64,000 bases of DNA from VRUE01 sp963753245 (lineage in GTDB: Bacteria; Actinomycetota; Thermoleophilia; Solirubrobacterales; 70-9). The stretch lies in contig CAVWBK010000001.1 of the NCBI GenBank assembly GCA_963753245.1, positions 62,001-126,000 on the forward strand, given 5' to 3'. The position numbers were made by a program, and so were the translations under genes. This document shows positions 50,063 to 58,755 of this stretch, one piece after another; the stretch's first letter is position 1, and the number at the start of each line of letters is the position of its first letter. The notes under the pieces were generated by a model. The model made no database searches and had not been told where the DNA came from. It was given only the letters and a program-made list of their open reading frames with translations.

Positions 50063-51337
50063 GCCGCAATTGTCGAGGCAGGGGCGGCGGTCGAAGCCTC
50101 GCGCAGCGCCGCCGACAGCTTTTCGGCGGCGTCCACCTGCGGGACGTGGTGGACGTAGATCATCGTCGTCGCGATGTCGGCGTGGCCCATGTAGGCCTTG
50201 ACGTCGGTGAGCGGGAAGACCTGGACGGCGAAGGTGCCGAAGCTGTGGCGGAGGTCGTGGAAGCGGATGTGCTTGAGGCCGGCTGCCTCCAAGGCCGCGT
50301 AGAAGCGGCGGCGCAGGGCGCTGTCCTCGATGTGCTCGCCGGCCGGGCTGACGAAGACGAGGTCCTCTTCCCCGGTCCAACCGCTGCGGCGGCTGAGCTG
50401 ATCGAGCGCGACGGCCACCTGGTCGATCATCGGCACGCTGCGGACCCGGCCGGACTTGGGCGCGTCCTCGTTTCGCATCACGTAGGAGTGGCGAACGTGG
50501 ATCAGGCGCTTGGCGAAGTCAAGGTCGCGCCAGCGCAGGCTGCGCAACTCGCCGAGGCGCAGGCCGGCGTAGGCGGCGGTGAGGAAGATCGCGCCGTCCT
50601 GCTGGTCCTGCTGGCGCAGCTTCGCCCGCCATTCAAGGCCGGTCGGGTGCTTGGGCGGCTTGCGGTGGCGCCCCTCGCGGGCGACGCGAGCAAGGGCCTC
50701 GACCTCCGCCGCTGAGAGCACGTCGAAGTCGCCGGAACCGGTCACGGGCTGGCGCTCGGCCCAGGCGGCGGCGTTCGCCGCGAGGCCGTAAGTCCGCTGC
50801 GCCCGCTTGAGGATGCTGTGCATGACCCCGAGGTACTTGTTGATCGTCCGCGCCGAGAGGCCCTCGCCGTCTGCGATGCCTCCCGCCGCGACCAGCTCGA
50901 CGCGCCAGTTGTCGATCCGCTGCGTCGTGACCGACTCAAGCGCAAGCTCGCCGAAGTCAGGGAGCAATCGTCGCTCAACGATCCAGCGGTAATCGGTGAT
51001 GGTCGACGGGCGCCGCTTGCGGTCGTGCTCGACGTAGCGCAGCCACTCGCGCGCTGCCTCCGCAAACGTCACGGTGCTGGCGAGGCGCGGCTGGCTCATC
51101 AGGTGGTGACGCCGGGTATCGGCGAGGATCGCGTCGAGCTCGCGCTGGGCGCCCTGCTTGGTCAGGTAGCCCTCGGCGGGCCTCCCCCGCTTCGTCCACG
51201 CCTTGCCGAGGACGACTTGGTAGCTGGCCCTCGGCGTCGCGCCACTTCGCCATCCAGCGGTCGCCCGACTTCCGCTTCCGGCGGAAGACGTGGCCGCTGA
51301 TCGGGGCTTCACGGAAGACGACCGAGGACGAACTCAT
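50059..51337 (-). pseudogene. int: Tyrosine-recombinase integrase with frameshift near N-terminus
   Basis: The N-terminus starts at ATG 51337 (MSSSSVVFREAPISGHVFRR) and runs in one frame to 'MAKWRDAEG'. The rest is in another frame from about 51228: 'ASYQVVLGKAWTKRGRPAEG', the core-binding domain 'TFAEAAREWLRYVEHD', and the catalytic domain with R in 'AYAGLRLGELRSLRW', 'HDLRHSFGTFAVQVF', 'MGHADIATTMIYVHH'. All catalytic residues are intact. A single-base indel separates the arm-binding domain. The C-terminal part could be translated from an internal start; whether it works is unknown. Confidence 0.85.
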
Positions 51338-51849
51338 GCCTCCAAGGTGGGCCGCTCTCCGGACCGAAAAATGTGTCCCGAAATGTGTCCCCAACTAGGC
51401 AAAAACGTACCCTTCGGGGCACAACGAACTGGACGGAATTCGGCTCTACAAAGCCAACTGGAGAGACAAGACGCCGATCATAATCCGCGTGTCGAGCCAA
51501 ACCCCTTGTGCCGAGGCCGTCCCTTGGGAGGTCAGAAATGTATGGCCAGAGCACTACAGGCCTTGTTCGCGAGCTTTCTCACGTTCTTGGAGCCGGATAG
51601 CAGCTCGACGGTCGAATGAACCGCAATGCCTTTCTCGACTCGCTGGCTTCGGACCTTTGTGACAACGCCGATCAGCTTCAGGGTCCTGCCGGACTGCTTC
51701 AGCGGGGCGCCAAACGCCCGGCCCTGCCTTCGCGCCGGGCGGCCAGGTGAGACGCGGTGGCGGTGCGGATTGACGGGGTGCGGGCGGCGGGTTTCTCGGT
51801 GGCGGGCATTGACGCTGCAGAACCAGGTTAGCCAGAGAGGGGTCATTTT
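51338..51849. other. Gene-free stretch beyond the integrase
   Basis: No reading frame here has family features. The short frames on both strands look like noise. The end of the element should lie here, but I found no convincing copy of the tRNA-Val 3' end. Confidence 0.4.
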
Positions 51850-52440
51850 GAAGTGCTCTATCGCCTATCCCCCAACAGGCCGACGTGACCGTCGGTTTGA
51901 TTCGGTCGATCTACGCGGAGGCGTCCGCTCTCGCCGCCCAAACTCGATCCCACCGAGCTTCGTGCTCCAGTCATCGCGATCGAGAATGAGGTCAAACGGA
52001 TCTCAGCGGAGATCGATGTGTTGAATGCGGCCCTGGAGGAGATCGGGCGAGACTTGATCTCGGAGGCAAAGGCGATCGGCGCCACATTGACAAGGCATAT
52101 ATCGACGAGCGGCTGCAGGAGCTCAGCTTCGACACAGTGTGCTCCTCGACGAGGCCTCGATAGCCCCAATACCCGCCCTTTGGGCCGCCACCGGGTCAGC
52201 AAGCCGCAACGTGGTGATCGTCTGCGACCAAAACAGTTGCCCCCGATCTCCCATGCGTCGGATCCGCAGAAGTGCCCGGAGGCACCTGTCACGCGTGGCT
52301 CGGCCGAGACGTCTTCACAGCCGCCGGCTATGGATAAAGAGCCACCTTGGCTCATCCCGGTAAGGACGCAGTACCGGATGAAATCGGCAATCGGCGCCTT
52401 CGCTAATTCGGCGAGGGATGGATTTCGGCGCGGTTGAAGC
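51850..52440 (+). pseudogene. SF1 (UPF1/AAA_12-like) DNA/RNA helicase, shattered
   Basis: Segments in changing plus frames: 'VIAIENEVKRISAEIDVLNA', 'LEEIGRDLISEAKAIGATLT', 'TVLLDEASIAPIPALWAATG' (motif II, DEAS), 'SASRNVVIVCDQ', 'KQLPPISHASDPQKCPE', then 'WLIPVRTQYRMKSAIGAFAN' (the conserved QYRM motif). These motifs occur in this order in superfamily 1 helicases. The N-terminal Walker A region and the C-terminal motifs V-VI are absent, and at least three frame changes are needed. Confidence 0.7.
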
Positions 52441-52562
52441 ATCGCCGGTTCTCCACGGCCATCCGGTCTGGCTGAACAGACAGGCGTACTCTTCTACTAA
52501 TGACGGAGCACCCAGAGCACCTGCCTTTTCGCTCGGCGGCCTAAGGTAGACCGCTCAGTGTG

Positions 52563-53063
52563 ATGCCCCTCAAGCCCCCCTCCAGTGGTCGTCCGAAGCT
52601 GGTGATGGAGAGCCTGGGCGTGGTCCAGGAGGTCATCTACATCGTCGTGGGGCTGTTGCTCGTGGTCGCGGCGATCGGGGTGGTCCTCGGCACGGTCGAA
52701 GAGCTGGTCAACGGCATCGGGGACGGCACCGATCCGGTGACGATCGGGCTTCTGGTTCTCGATCGCATCCTCCTCCTCCTCATAGTCGCGGAGCTACTCC
52801 ACACCCTGCGAATCGTGCTCTATGAGGGCGATATCTATGCGGAGCCATTCCTCCTGGTCGGCCTCATCGCCGTGGTGCGCCGGGTGGTCGTCGTCACCGC
52901 CCAAGTCGAGCAGAGCTCGGGGCGACCGCTGACCAATCTGCTGCTTGAGCTGGGAATGCTTGCCCTCTTGGCGCTCGCCTTCGGCACCGCCATCTACCTG
53001 TTGCGTCGCGGGGCCGCGCATGAGCCTCGATCCGATCCGGAAAATGAATCATCACAGGCTTGA
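52563..53063 (+). CDS. PsiE-like phosphate-starvation-inducible membrane protein
   Basis: A 166-residue protein (a GTG at 52560 is possible) with four membrane helices: 'EVIYIVVGLLLVVAAIGVVL', 'GLLVLDRILLLLIVAELLHT', 'LLVGLIAVVRRVVVVTAQVE' and 'LLELGMLALLALAFGTAIYL'. The Leu-His-Thr after helix two and the Arg-Arg loop after helix three match the PsiE family. No PHO box was seen upstream. Function unknown, although the family is phosphate-regulated in Escherichia coli. Confidence 0.8.
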   Translation: MPLKPPSSGRPKLVMESLGVVQEVIYIVVGLLLVVAAIGVVLGTVEELVNGIGDGTDPVTIGLLVLDRILLLLIVAELLHTLRIVLYEGDIYAEPFLLVGLIAVVRRVVVVTAQVEQSSGRPLTNLLLELGMLALLALAFGTAIYLLRRGAAHEPRSDPENESSQA

Positions 53064-53420
53064 TTTCCGATGGTCGGGGGTCAGCGCTCGCTGGTTCTTA
53101 GCCCGCCAGCCCGGCGGGGTTCCTGCCAACCCCCAGGCCCGCAGCCACTCGTTCCCGGCCGCACCCTGTCCCGCGGGGCCCTACCAACCCCGCCCGCGCC
53201 AAGGCAGGGCCCCAACAGCTCCCGCCCGAGTCCCAGCCCCCGGCCTGCAGACGCCCTGGCCAGTCTCGACGACCTCACCGCGGCGGACTCTCGACCCCTC
53301 TGGGCTCGAAGGCGATCCAATCGGCGGCAGGCTTTACAGAATGCACACCCGCTCAACCGCAGATGACGGTGTCGCTCAGGGATCGCACAGCTCCTTTTAG
53401 GTCTGAGCAGACCCTTGTCA
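53064..53420. other. GC-rich non-coding stretch
   Basis: The frames here on both strands are proline/arginine/serine-rich with no motif or ribosome-binding site, so I do not call a gene. Nothing else recognisable was seen. Confidence 0.4.
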
Positions 53421-53705
53421 TCAGTCGGCGGGCTGAGGCCAGGGAATGGCATCGGCAGCATCCTGATCGGAGGGCTCCGGCCATTCGCGGATCTCTCGCA
53501 ACTCGGTCTCCGCAGCGTCCTCGGTGCTGAAGGGTTCATTTGCGTGGATCGCGGCCCCGCTCGCCGGCACAATCGCGAATCCCTCGGTCGGTTCGTCGCT
53601 CAACGTCCCAACCTGATCGCCCCAATCGACTTCGGACACCGGGATCACCCGGCCCTCGATTTGGAGGATCTTTACCTGCGCCGCGTCGTAGACAAACTTT
53701 GGCAT
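53421..53705 (-). CDS. Small acidic protein of unknown function
   Basis: A 94-residue protein. A strong AGAGGAGAG ribosome site lies just before the ATG at 53705. 'KILQIEGRVIPVSEVDWGDQ' and 'TEGFAIVPASGAAIHANEPF' suggest a small beta-rich fold; the C-terminus is acidic (ETELREIREWPEPSDQD). No signal peptide or membrane segment. I do not recognise a family. Confidence 0.65.
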   Translation of the reverse strand: MPKFVYDAAQVKILQIEGRVIPVSEVDWGDQVGTLSDEPTEGFAIVPASGAAIHANEPFSTEDAAETELREIREWPEPSDQDAADAIPWPQPAD

Positions 53706-53900
53706 TCCATCTCTCCTCTGTAATCCAAGGCTTCAGCATCACAAACGAAATCTCTTGGTCCTCGGTTGACACTGATCTACCCGACCGGCGTGGGCCTAAG
53801 CAGACTCTCAGGCTGTTTTAGAACCAAACATAAGTTCGCCCGTCAGGGTCGAAGGGCGATCACAAAGAATCCACTCCCACTCGACCTTCGGAGGCAAGAA

Positions 53901-54104
53901 ATGTCAACCTCCCAAATGTTGCTACTCAATATTGGCGCCGTGGTGTTTCTGGCGCTGATTTTAACCACGCTGATGCTCCTGCCGCGCTATCTGCGAGCGC
54001 ACCAGCACCCACACTTGGAGCGCCGAACCGAGCGACCGCGGAGGGCGATGGGCGCCGAGCGTCGCAGCCCGCGAACCCAGCGCTCGCCCGCGGCCGTGGG
54101 GTAG
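53901..54104 (+). CDS. Small single-span membrane protein with Arg-rich tail (paralogue 1)
   Basis: A 67-residue protein with GGAGGCAAGA before ATG 53901. One membrane helix near the N-terminus (MLLLNIGAVVFLALILTTLM) is followed by 'LPRYLR' and a basic tail (ERRTERPRRAMGAERRSPR). It closely resembles the next gene and the one at 59630, which share the pattern 'MSTS/MSST - helix - ML/MV-x-P-x-x-LR'. The N-terminus is probably outside, with the basic tail in the cytoplasm. Confidence 0.65.
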   Translation: MSTSQMLLLNIGAVVFLALILTTLMLLPRYLRAHQHPHLERRTERPRRAMGAERRSPRTQRSPAAVG

Positions 54105-54137
54105 TTACAGGTTCCTAAAACTGGGTACCCAAATACT

Positions 54138-54419
54138 ATGTCGACGTCAACGATCATCCTCATCAACGTCCTCGCCGCCTCAATCTTGGTGGTGATCCTC
54201 ACCTCGATCATGCTGACCCCCAGCTACTTGCGCCGGCCCGTTGCCGAGGGTCCCACGCACCGCCGAAAAGCGGTACTGCGCGCCCACAGACGGGCCACGG
54301 CCGCCGCCAGAGACGCCAAGCCGAGCATCAGGCGCCCTGGCGCGCGATCCAAGAGGTTTAGGCACTCAGGCGTCGCCGTTCGGCCGGCCCTAGCTGGATT
54401 CGCTGGCGAGCGTCTTTAA
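54138..54419 (+). CDS. Small single-span membrane protein with Arg-rich tail (paralogue 2)
   Basis: A 93-residue protein: 'MSTSTIILINVLAASILVVI' helix, then 'LTPSYLRRPVAEGPTHRRKA' and an Arg/Ala/Ser-rich tail. The YLRRPVAEG-THRR motif is repeated in paralogue 3 (RRPFAEGHTRR). It starts 34 bases after paralogue 1. Its last ~30 bases overlap the 3' end of the SCO gene on the other strand. Confidence 0.65.
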   Translation: MSTSTIILINVLAASILVVILTSIMLTPSYLRRPVAEGPTHRRKAVLRAHRRATAAARDAKPSIRRPGARSKRFRHSGVAVRPALAGFAGERL

Positions 54420-55031
54420 GTCGGTGCTAATCCAGGTTGGCAAGAAGGGATAGACCATTCCGGCCCGCTCGAAGCCGCTCGAATCGATCAGATAGAGCGC
54501 GTCGGTGTGTTCGATGTCAGCGCTGGTCCGCCGAACCTCGATCCGGTAAAGGCGCCAGACCCTTTCGAGCTGAGACTTCGAGCCCAGAAGCCAGCGCCAG
54601 CGAAAGCCGCTGAGGCCAAAGCGTCTTATCGCCCGGCGGGCAGAGGCTGGCGTGTCTTCCCAGGGGTTGACGCTGACCGCCACCACAGTCGGGCGCTCCG
54701 CTCGTGGGGTCAAGCGGAACCCGGCCGCCAGCGCCCGACCCTCCAGCGGACACTCCTGATGGCACTGGGAGTCCATGAAGGTGACGATCACCGGTTGACC
54801 CCTCAGCGAATCCAGCGAAAACTGGTGGCCCTCTGAGTCTCTGAGCGAAAAGTCCGGCGCCCGCCTGAATCCCGCCGGCCAGATCGCCTGGCCGCGGACC
54901 TCAGCCGCCTGACCCTCGCCGGAGCCATGTTTCGCGAGACTGTGGACCCCGACTCCGAGCAAGATGCCGAGGACCGTTGCTATCCCGAGCGCGGTGAGGG
55001 TGAAACGCCAGGTGGCTCGCCGCCCCTTCAA
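54390..55031 (-). CDS. SCO1/SenC-family copper chaperone
   Basis: A 213-residue protein. An N-terminal membrane helix (ALGIATVLGILLGVGVHSLA) anchors a thioredoxin-fold domain: 'APDFSLRDSEGHQFSLDSLR', the copper-binding C-x3-C motif in 'FMDSQCHQECPLEGRALA', and the third ligand His in 'ADIEHTDALYLID'. It delivers copper to the CuA centre of oxidase subunit II. It is the last gene of the oxidase operon, which fits that role. Confidence 0.93.
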   Translation of the reverse strand: MKGRRATWRFTLTALGIATVLGILLGVGVHSLAKHGSGEGQAAEVRGQAIWPAGFRRAPDFSLRDSEGHQFSLDSLRGQPVIVTFMDSQCHQECPLEGRALAAGFRLTPRAERPTVVAVSVNPWEDTPASARRAIRRFGLSGFRWRWLLGSKSQLERVWRLYRIEVRRTSADIEHTDALYLIDSSGFERAGMVYPFLPTWISTDLKTLASESS

Positions 55032-55059
55032 GGCCCAGCCCGCTCGATGTCCCGGCGAT

Positions 55060-55194
55060 TCACGAGTGCCTACGGCTCACCGCCGCATAACAGAGGAGCA
55101 CCGCTATCAGGACGGCGAGGGGAAAGACGGTCGAGAAGACGCCCGAGAAGCTCGTCCATCCCGCGTCTGCGAATAGCTGCGGAATTAGCTGCAT
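55060..55194 (-). CDS. 44-residue membrane microprotein in the oxidase operon
   Basis: The ATG at 55194 is one base past the preceding TGA (55198-55196), so translation is probably coupled. The protein 'MQLIPQLFADAGWTSFSGVF' ... 'TVFPLAVLIAVLLCYAAVSR' has one membrane helix and ends with RRHS. It lies between the subunit-III-proximal small gene and the SCO gene, all on one strand. It could be a small oxidase subunit (CcoQ or subunit-IV type) or an assembly factor. Too short for most gene finders. Confidence 0.55.
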   Translation of the reverse strand: MQLIPQLFADAGWTSFSGVFSTVFPLAVLIAVLLCYAAVSRRHS

Positions 55195-55195
55195 G

Positions 55196-55424
55196 TCATC
55201 CAACTCCAGTCGGCACGGTTTTGGGCTGGGCGGCGCGACGCCGGCGGACCTCGCCGGGCTCCAACCAACGATAGGCGATCACGACGATCGCGATTGTGTA
55301 GGAGATCGATCCGGGCACCCCCCCCCCGGCCCGGCAGCCGCCAAGCCAGGCGCAGCGCCGCACAGAGAACCCACAGCAACGCCGGACCGCCGGTCCAGTC
55401 AAGGGGCGTGGTCGGCGCCCACAT
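55196..55424 (-). CDS. 75-residue membrane protein, interrupted by a homopolymer tract
   Basis: ATG 55424 lies 2 bases after the ctaE stop. The first part (MWAPTTPLDWTGGPALLWVL, then CAALRLAWRL) has one helix; the second (PGSISYTIAIVVIAYRWLEP then GEVRRRR) is in another frame. The frames meet at a run of ten Gs on the coding strand (55318-55327). With nine Gs the two join into one 75-residue protein ending at 55198-55196. It is probably a small oxidase-operon protein; the tract is either an error or a phase-variable switch. Confidence 0.6.
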
Positions 55425-55426
55425 GC

Positions 55427-56029
55427 TCAGACCAGGTAGAGGACTACCCAGGCGAGAACGCCGATCGTGGCCAGCAGGGCCCAGTAGATCGCCCCCGGGA
55501 CGAAGCCCTCAGGCACAGCGGCATCGGGACGACCACGGTTGCGGATTCCGGCGGCGAAAACCGTCTCAACCCGGTAGAGCGCAAGCGCAGTGACGACCAC
55601 GTAGAGCGCAGTCCAGCCGAAGAAAACGCTGGCATAGCCGCCGCTTTCGGGGCCGAAGGGGATATGGGCGTACTCAACGCACTGCGCGACGCAGGCAAAG
55701 AGACCGAGGAGGAGGGCGATGCCCGACGCGGCGATCCAGCCCGAGCGCTGCTCCCTGGCGGCCAGGGCCGCGTAGCCAAAGGCGAGGGCGCTGAGCGCCA
55801 GCGCGGCGGCGATCGCGATGCCGTAGCCAGTCGGCGGTTCGACCCCGGAGGGCCGCCAGAGCCCGTTGTTGTCGAGCGAGCGCAGATAGAAATAAGCGAA
55901 GACGAAGCCGAGGAAAAACATCACGGTTGCTCCGCCGATCAGCCCGAAGCCGATGCGGTCAATTCGCTCATGGAGCTCGGGGGTCTCGGCGTAGGCGTCG
56001 GGCTGGGTTGGGGTGATGGTGTCGGTCAT
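55427..56029 (-). CDS. ctaE: Cytochrome c oxidase subunit III
   Basis: A 200-residue membrane protein with five helices. 'GFGLIGGATVMFFLGFVFAY' opens it, and 'AGIRNRGRPDAAVPEGFVPG' to 'AIYWALLATIGVLAWVVLYL' is the C-terminal part typical of short actinobacterial CtaE. It starts 7 bases after ctaD. It stabilises subunit I and affects proton uptake. Confidence 0.9.
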   Translation of the reverse strand: MTDTITPTQPDAYAETPELHERIDRIGFGLIGGATVMFFLGFVFAYFYLRSLDNNGLWRPSGVEPPTGYGIAIAAALALSALAFGYAALAAREQRSGWIAASGIALLLGLFACVAQCVEYAHIPFGPESGGYASVFFGWTALYVVVTALALYRVETVFAAGIRNRGRPDAAVPEGFVPGAIYWALLATIGVLAWVVLYLV

Positions 56030-56036
56030 CTCGCTC

Positions 56037-57917
56037 CTAACCGGTGGCTGGGGCCTGCGCCGGGGGCGGTGGACGCCTCACCGGCGGCACGCCGTAGTCG
56101 TAGGGGTCGGAATCGATCACCGGTGGGCGCTCGAAGTTCTCCACCGGCACCGGCGTCGGCGTCTGCCACTCCAGCGACCTCGAGTCCCAGGGGTTATCCG
56201 GCGCGGGCTTGCGGACGAAAACGAGTGAGTAGACAACGTTGAAGAGGAAGACCAGCATCGAGGCGCCGAGGACGAAGGCGGAGACCGAGACCCAGTCGTT
56301 CAGCCCTTGCAGGTGGGAGGGATAGGTCACGACCCGACGCGGCATCCCCATCAGGCCGAGCGCGAAAAGCGGCGCAAAGGTCGAGTTGAAGGCGATGAAC
56401 ATCACCCAGAAGTGGATCTTGCCCAGCTTTTCGTTGAGCATGACGCCGAACATCTTTGGCACCCAATAGTAGATCGCCCCGAAGAAAGCGAAGACCAGGC
56501 CGCCCATGATCGTGTAATGGAAGTGCGCCATCACGAAGAAGCTCCCATGGGTCGCGACGTCGCTCGGTACGTCGGACAGGAAAACGCCCGAAGCGCCGCC
56601 GATGAAGAAATTGAAAAACCAAGCGAGACAGAACAACATCGGCACCGTGTAGCGAATCTTCGCCCGCCATAGCGTCGCCATTCCGGCCAGAAATACGAGG
56701 CCGGTTGGAACCGAGATCGTCTCGGTGGAGAACATGTAGAAGGGCCGCAGCGAGGAGTTGAGGCCGCTGACGAACAGGTGGTGCTGCCAGACGAAGAAAC
56801 TGAGCAGGGCGACGCCGAGGATCCCGGCAACGGCGATCCGGTAACCCCACAGTGGCTTGCGGGCAAACACCGGCAGGATCTCGAGCACGATCCCGAACCC
56901 CGGCAGGGCGAGGACGTAGACCTCCGGATGGCCGAAGAACCAGAAGAGATTCTGAAATAGGTAAGGACTGCCGCCGGCGCTGGAGAGGAAAAAGGAGGTC
57001 TGCACAGCTCGATCGAAGCCGACCATCAGCAGCGCGGCGATCAGGACCGGTGCCGCCAGTACCATCAGCACCGAGGTGCTGAGCGCCCCCCAGCAGAAGA
57101 TCGGCAGCCGGCTCCAGGTCAGCCCCGGGGCGCGCATCGAGATGATTGTGGCGATCATGTTCAGCCCCAGTAGCATCATCGATAGGCCGACCAGCGCGAA
57201 GAAGAAGATGTAGGAATCGAAGCCATAGTTGGCCTGGACGTTGAGCGGCGCGTAACCGGTCCAGCCGGTCGGGAAGCCGCCGAAGAACAGGGTCGACATC
57301 AGGATGGTGCCGGCTGCCATCAGCAGCCAAAAGGTGATCGCCTCGACCCGCGGGAAAGCCATCCGCCGCGCGCCGATCATCAACGGCACGAAGTAGTTGG
57401 CAAACGGTCCCAGCACGCCCGAAGTCATGATCCCCATCATCATCGTGCCGTGGAGGCCGACGAGGGTGAGGTAATTTCCGGCGCCGAAGAGCTGCGGCGA
57501 GGGCCGTAGGAGCTCGGTCCGAATCAACATCGCGTTGAGGCCGCCGATGAAGAAAAAGAGGCCGATCCCGATCATGTACTGCTTGCCGACCACCTTGTGG
57601 TCGGTGCAGAGCCCGAAATAGCGGTCGACTCCGCCGTGCTCGTTTTCGGTGTGCGAGCGTTCGTGGCCCAACATCCGTGCCAGTGGGTACCGGGCAAAGC
57701 CGAGGCCAACCAGGAAGCCAACGACGGAAAATAGGTATCCAAGCATCAGCGCAACATCGTTCTGATTGGTATCGCCGAAGAAATCGAGACTGTCGGCCTT
57801 GATCTGGTGTCCAAGCCACCAGCCGAAGTAAAAGCCGATGATCCCCAGCACGATCCCGCCGAGCAGGTTGAATCCGATCAGGCGCCGCCACAGCGGTTTA
57901 GTTGCCGCCTCGCTCAT
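56037..57917 (-). CDS. ctaD: Cytochrome c oxidase subunit I
   Basis: A 626-residue protein with 14 or more helices. The haem a ligand region is 'LTLVGLHGTMMMGIM', and the CuB/tyrosine site is 'FWFFGHPEVYVLALPGF', which retains the HPEVY glutamate and tyrosine of type A1 oxidases. 'WQHHLFVSGL' gives two CuB histidines and 'VMAHFHYTIMGG' the haem a and a3 ligands. It has an N-terminal extension with two extra helices and a Pro-rich cytoplasmic C-terminus. It overlaps ctaC by 4 bases. Confidence 0.96.
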   Translation of the reverse strand: MSEAATKPLWRRLIGFNLLGGIVLGIIGFYFGWWLGHQIKADSLDFFGDTNQNDVALMLGYLFSVVGFLVGLGFARYPLARMLGHERSHTENEHGGVDRYFGLCTDHKVVGKQYMIGIGLFFFIGGLNAMLIRTELLRPSPQLFGAGNYLTLVGLHGTMMMGIMTSGVLGPFANYFVPLMIGARRMAFPRVEAITFWLLMAAGTILMSTLFFGGFPTGWTGYAPLNVQANYGFDSYIFFFALVGLSMMLLGLNMIATIISMRAPGLTWSRLPIFCWGALSTSVLMVLAAPVLIAALLMVGFDRAVQTSFFLSSAGGSPYLFQNLFWFFGHPEVYVLALPGFGIVLEILPVFARKPLWGYRIAVAGILGVALLSFFVWQHHLFVSGLNSSLRPFYMFSTETISVPTGLVFLAGMATLWRAKIRYTVPMLFCLAWFFNFFIGGASGVFLSDVPSDVATHGSFFVMAHFHYTIMGGLVFAFFGAIYYWVPKMFGVMLNEKLGKIHFWVMFIAFNSTFAPLFALGLMGMPRRVVTYPSHLQGLNDWVSVSAFVLGASMLVFLFNVVYSLVFVRKPAPDNPWDSRSLEWQTPTPVPVENFERPPVIDSDPYDYGVPPVRRPPPPAQAPATG

Positions 57918-58744
57918 CCGCCCCTCCTCTCAGGTTCGGGGAAGTAGTGGTTCGCATAGGGGGGCAGAACCTTGGTCGCCGGCGCGAACACCTTGCGCTG
58001 TTCTTCAATCCATTCTTCGAAAGCGCTTTCGCTGACCACTTCGCCAGTATCGAACATGTAGCCGTGCCAGAGCCCGCAGAGCTCAGAGCAGTGGATTTCG
58101 AAGCTCAGTTCTTCTTCGGGCTTGACGTAGGCGACGTTATCGACGCCGGGGTTGGCATCGGCCTTAACCCCGAGCTTCGGCGCCCAGAAGGAGTGGATCA
58201 CATCGAGCGAGGTAACGTGAAAAGCGATCTGCTTGCCGATCGGCAGCTCCAGATGCGGCGTCTCGACGCCGCCGTAGGTCGGGTAGCGATAGGTGAACTC
58301 CCACTGCTGGGCGATCACCTGCACCGGCAGCACTTCACCGGAGGGCTTGAACGCCGGGCTCGGCCCCTGCCCACCGCCGGCCCCCGCATCGGCCAGCTCG
58401 ACCGTCCCGAAGGCGGCCAAGAAGAGGACGATCAGGGTGGTTACCACCAACCATGGTATGTGCACTCCCGGATTGTCGCGGGTGGCCTCCCCTTCCTCGG
58501 CCAACTCCCCCTCGCGGCGCCTGAAGACAAACAGCGTATAGCCGAAATAGACGGCGATCCCGACCGCGATCGGAGTGACGATCCCAAACAGCACCGTGTC
58601 ATCGAAGACCTGCCCCGAGGAGGCGCTGGTCGCGTTGCCGGGCGGCAGAGTGGGAGCGATTACCGCGACAACGATCGGAGTCAGGATCGCGCTGAGCACG
58701 AACCAGGCAATTGCGATCCTCCGCGTGTGGTTCGGCTCTTTCAC
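57914..58744 (-). CDS. ctaC: Cytochrome c oxidase subunit II
   Basis: A 276-residue protein. Two membrane helices precede a cupredoxin domain: 'QQWEFTYRYPTYGGVETPHL', 'LDVIHSFWAPKLGVKADA' and the CuA loop 'HCSELCGLWHGYMF' with Cys, Cys, His and Met in the right spacing. No haem c motif. It accepts electrons from cytochrome c or an equivalent donor. It overlaps ctaD. Confidence 0.95.
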   Translation of the reverse strand: MKEPNHTRRIAIAWFVLSAILTPIVVAVIAPTLPPGNATSASSGQVFDDTVLFGIVTPIAVGIAVYFGYTLFVFRRREGELAEEGEATRDNPGVHIPWLVVTTLIVLFLAAFGTVELADAGAGGGQGPSPAFKPSGEVLPVQVIAQQWEFTYRYPTYGGVETPHLELPIGKQIAFHVTSLDVIHSFWAPKLGVKADANPGVDNVAYVKPEEELSFEIHCSELCGLWHGYMFDTGEVVSESAFEEWIEEQRKVFAPATKVLPPYANHYFPEPERRGG

Positions 58745-58755
58745 TCAGGTCACGC

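Noticed and set aside
51470..51500. Possible attR copy of the tRNA-Val 3' end
   Set aside because: Only loose similarity to the T-arm; no run of identity long enough to support an attachment repeat.
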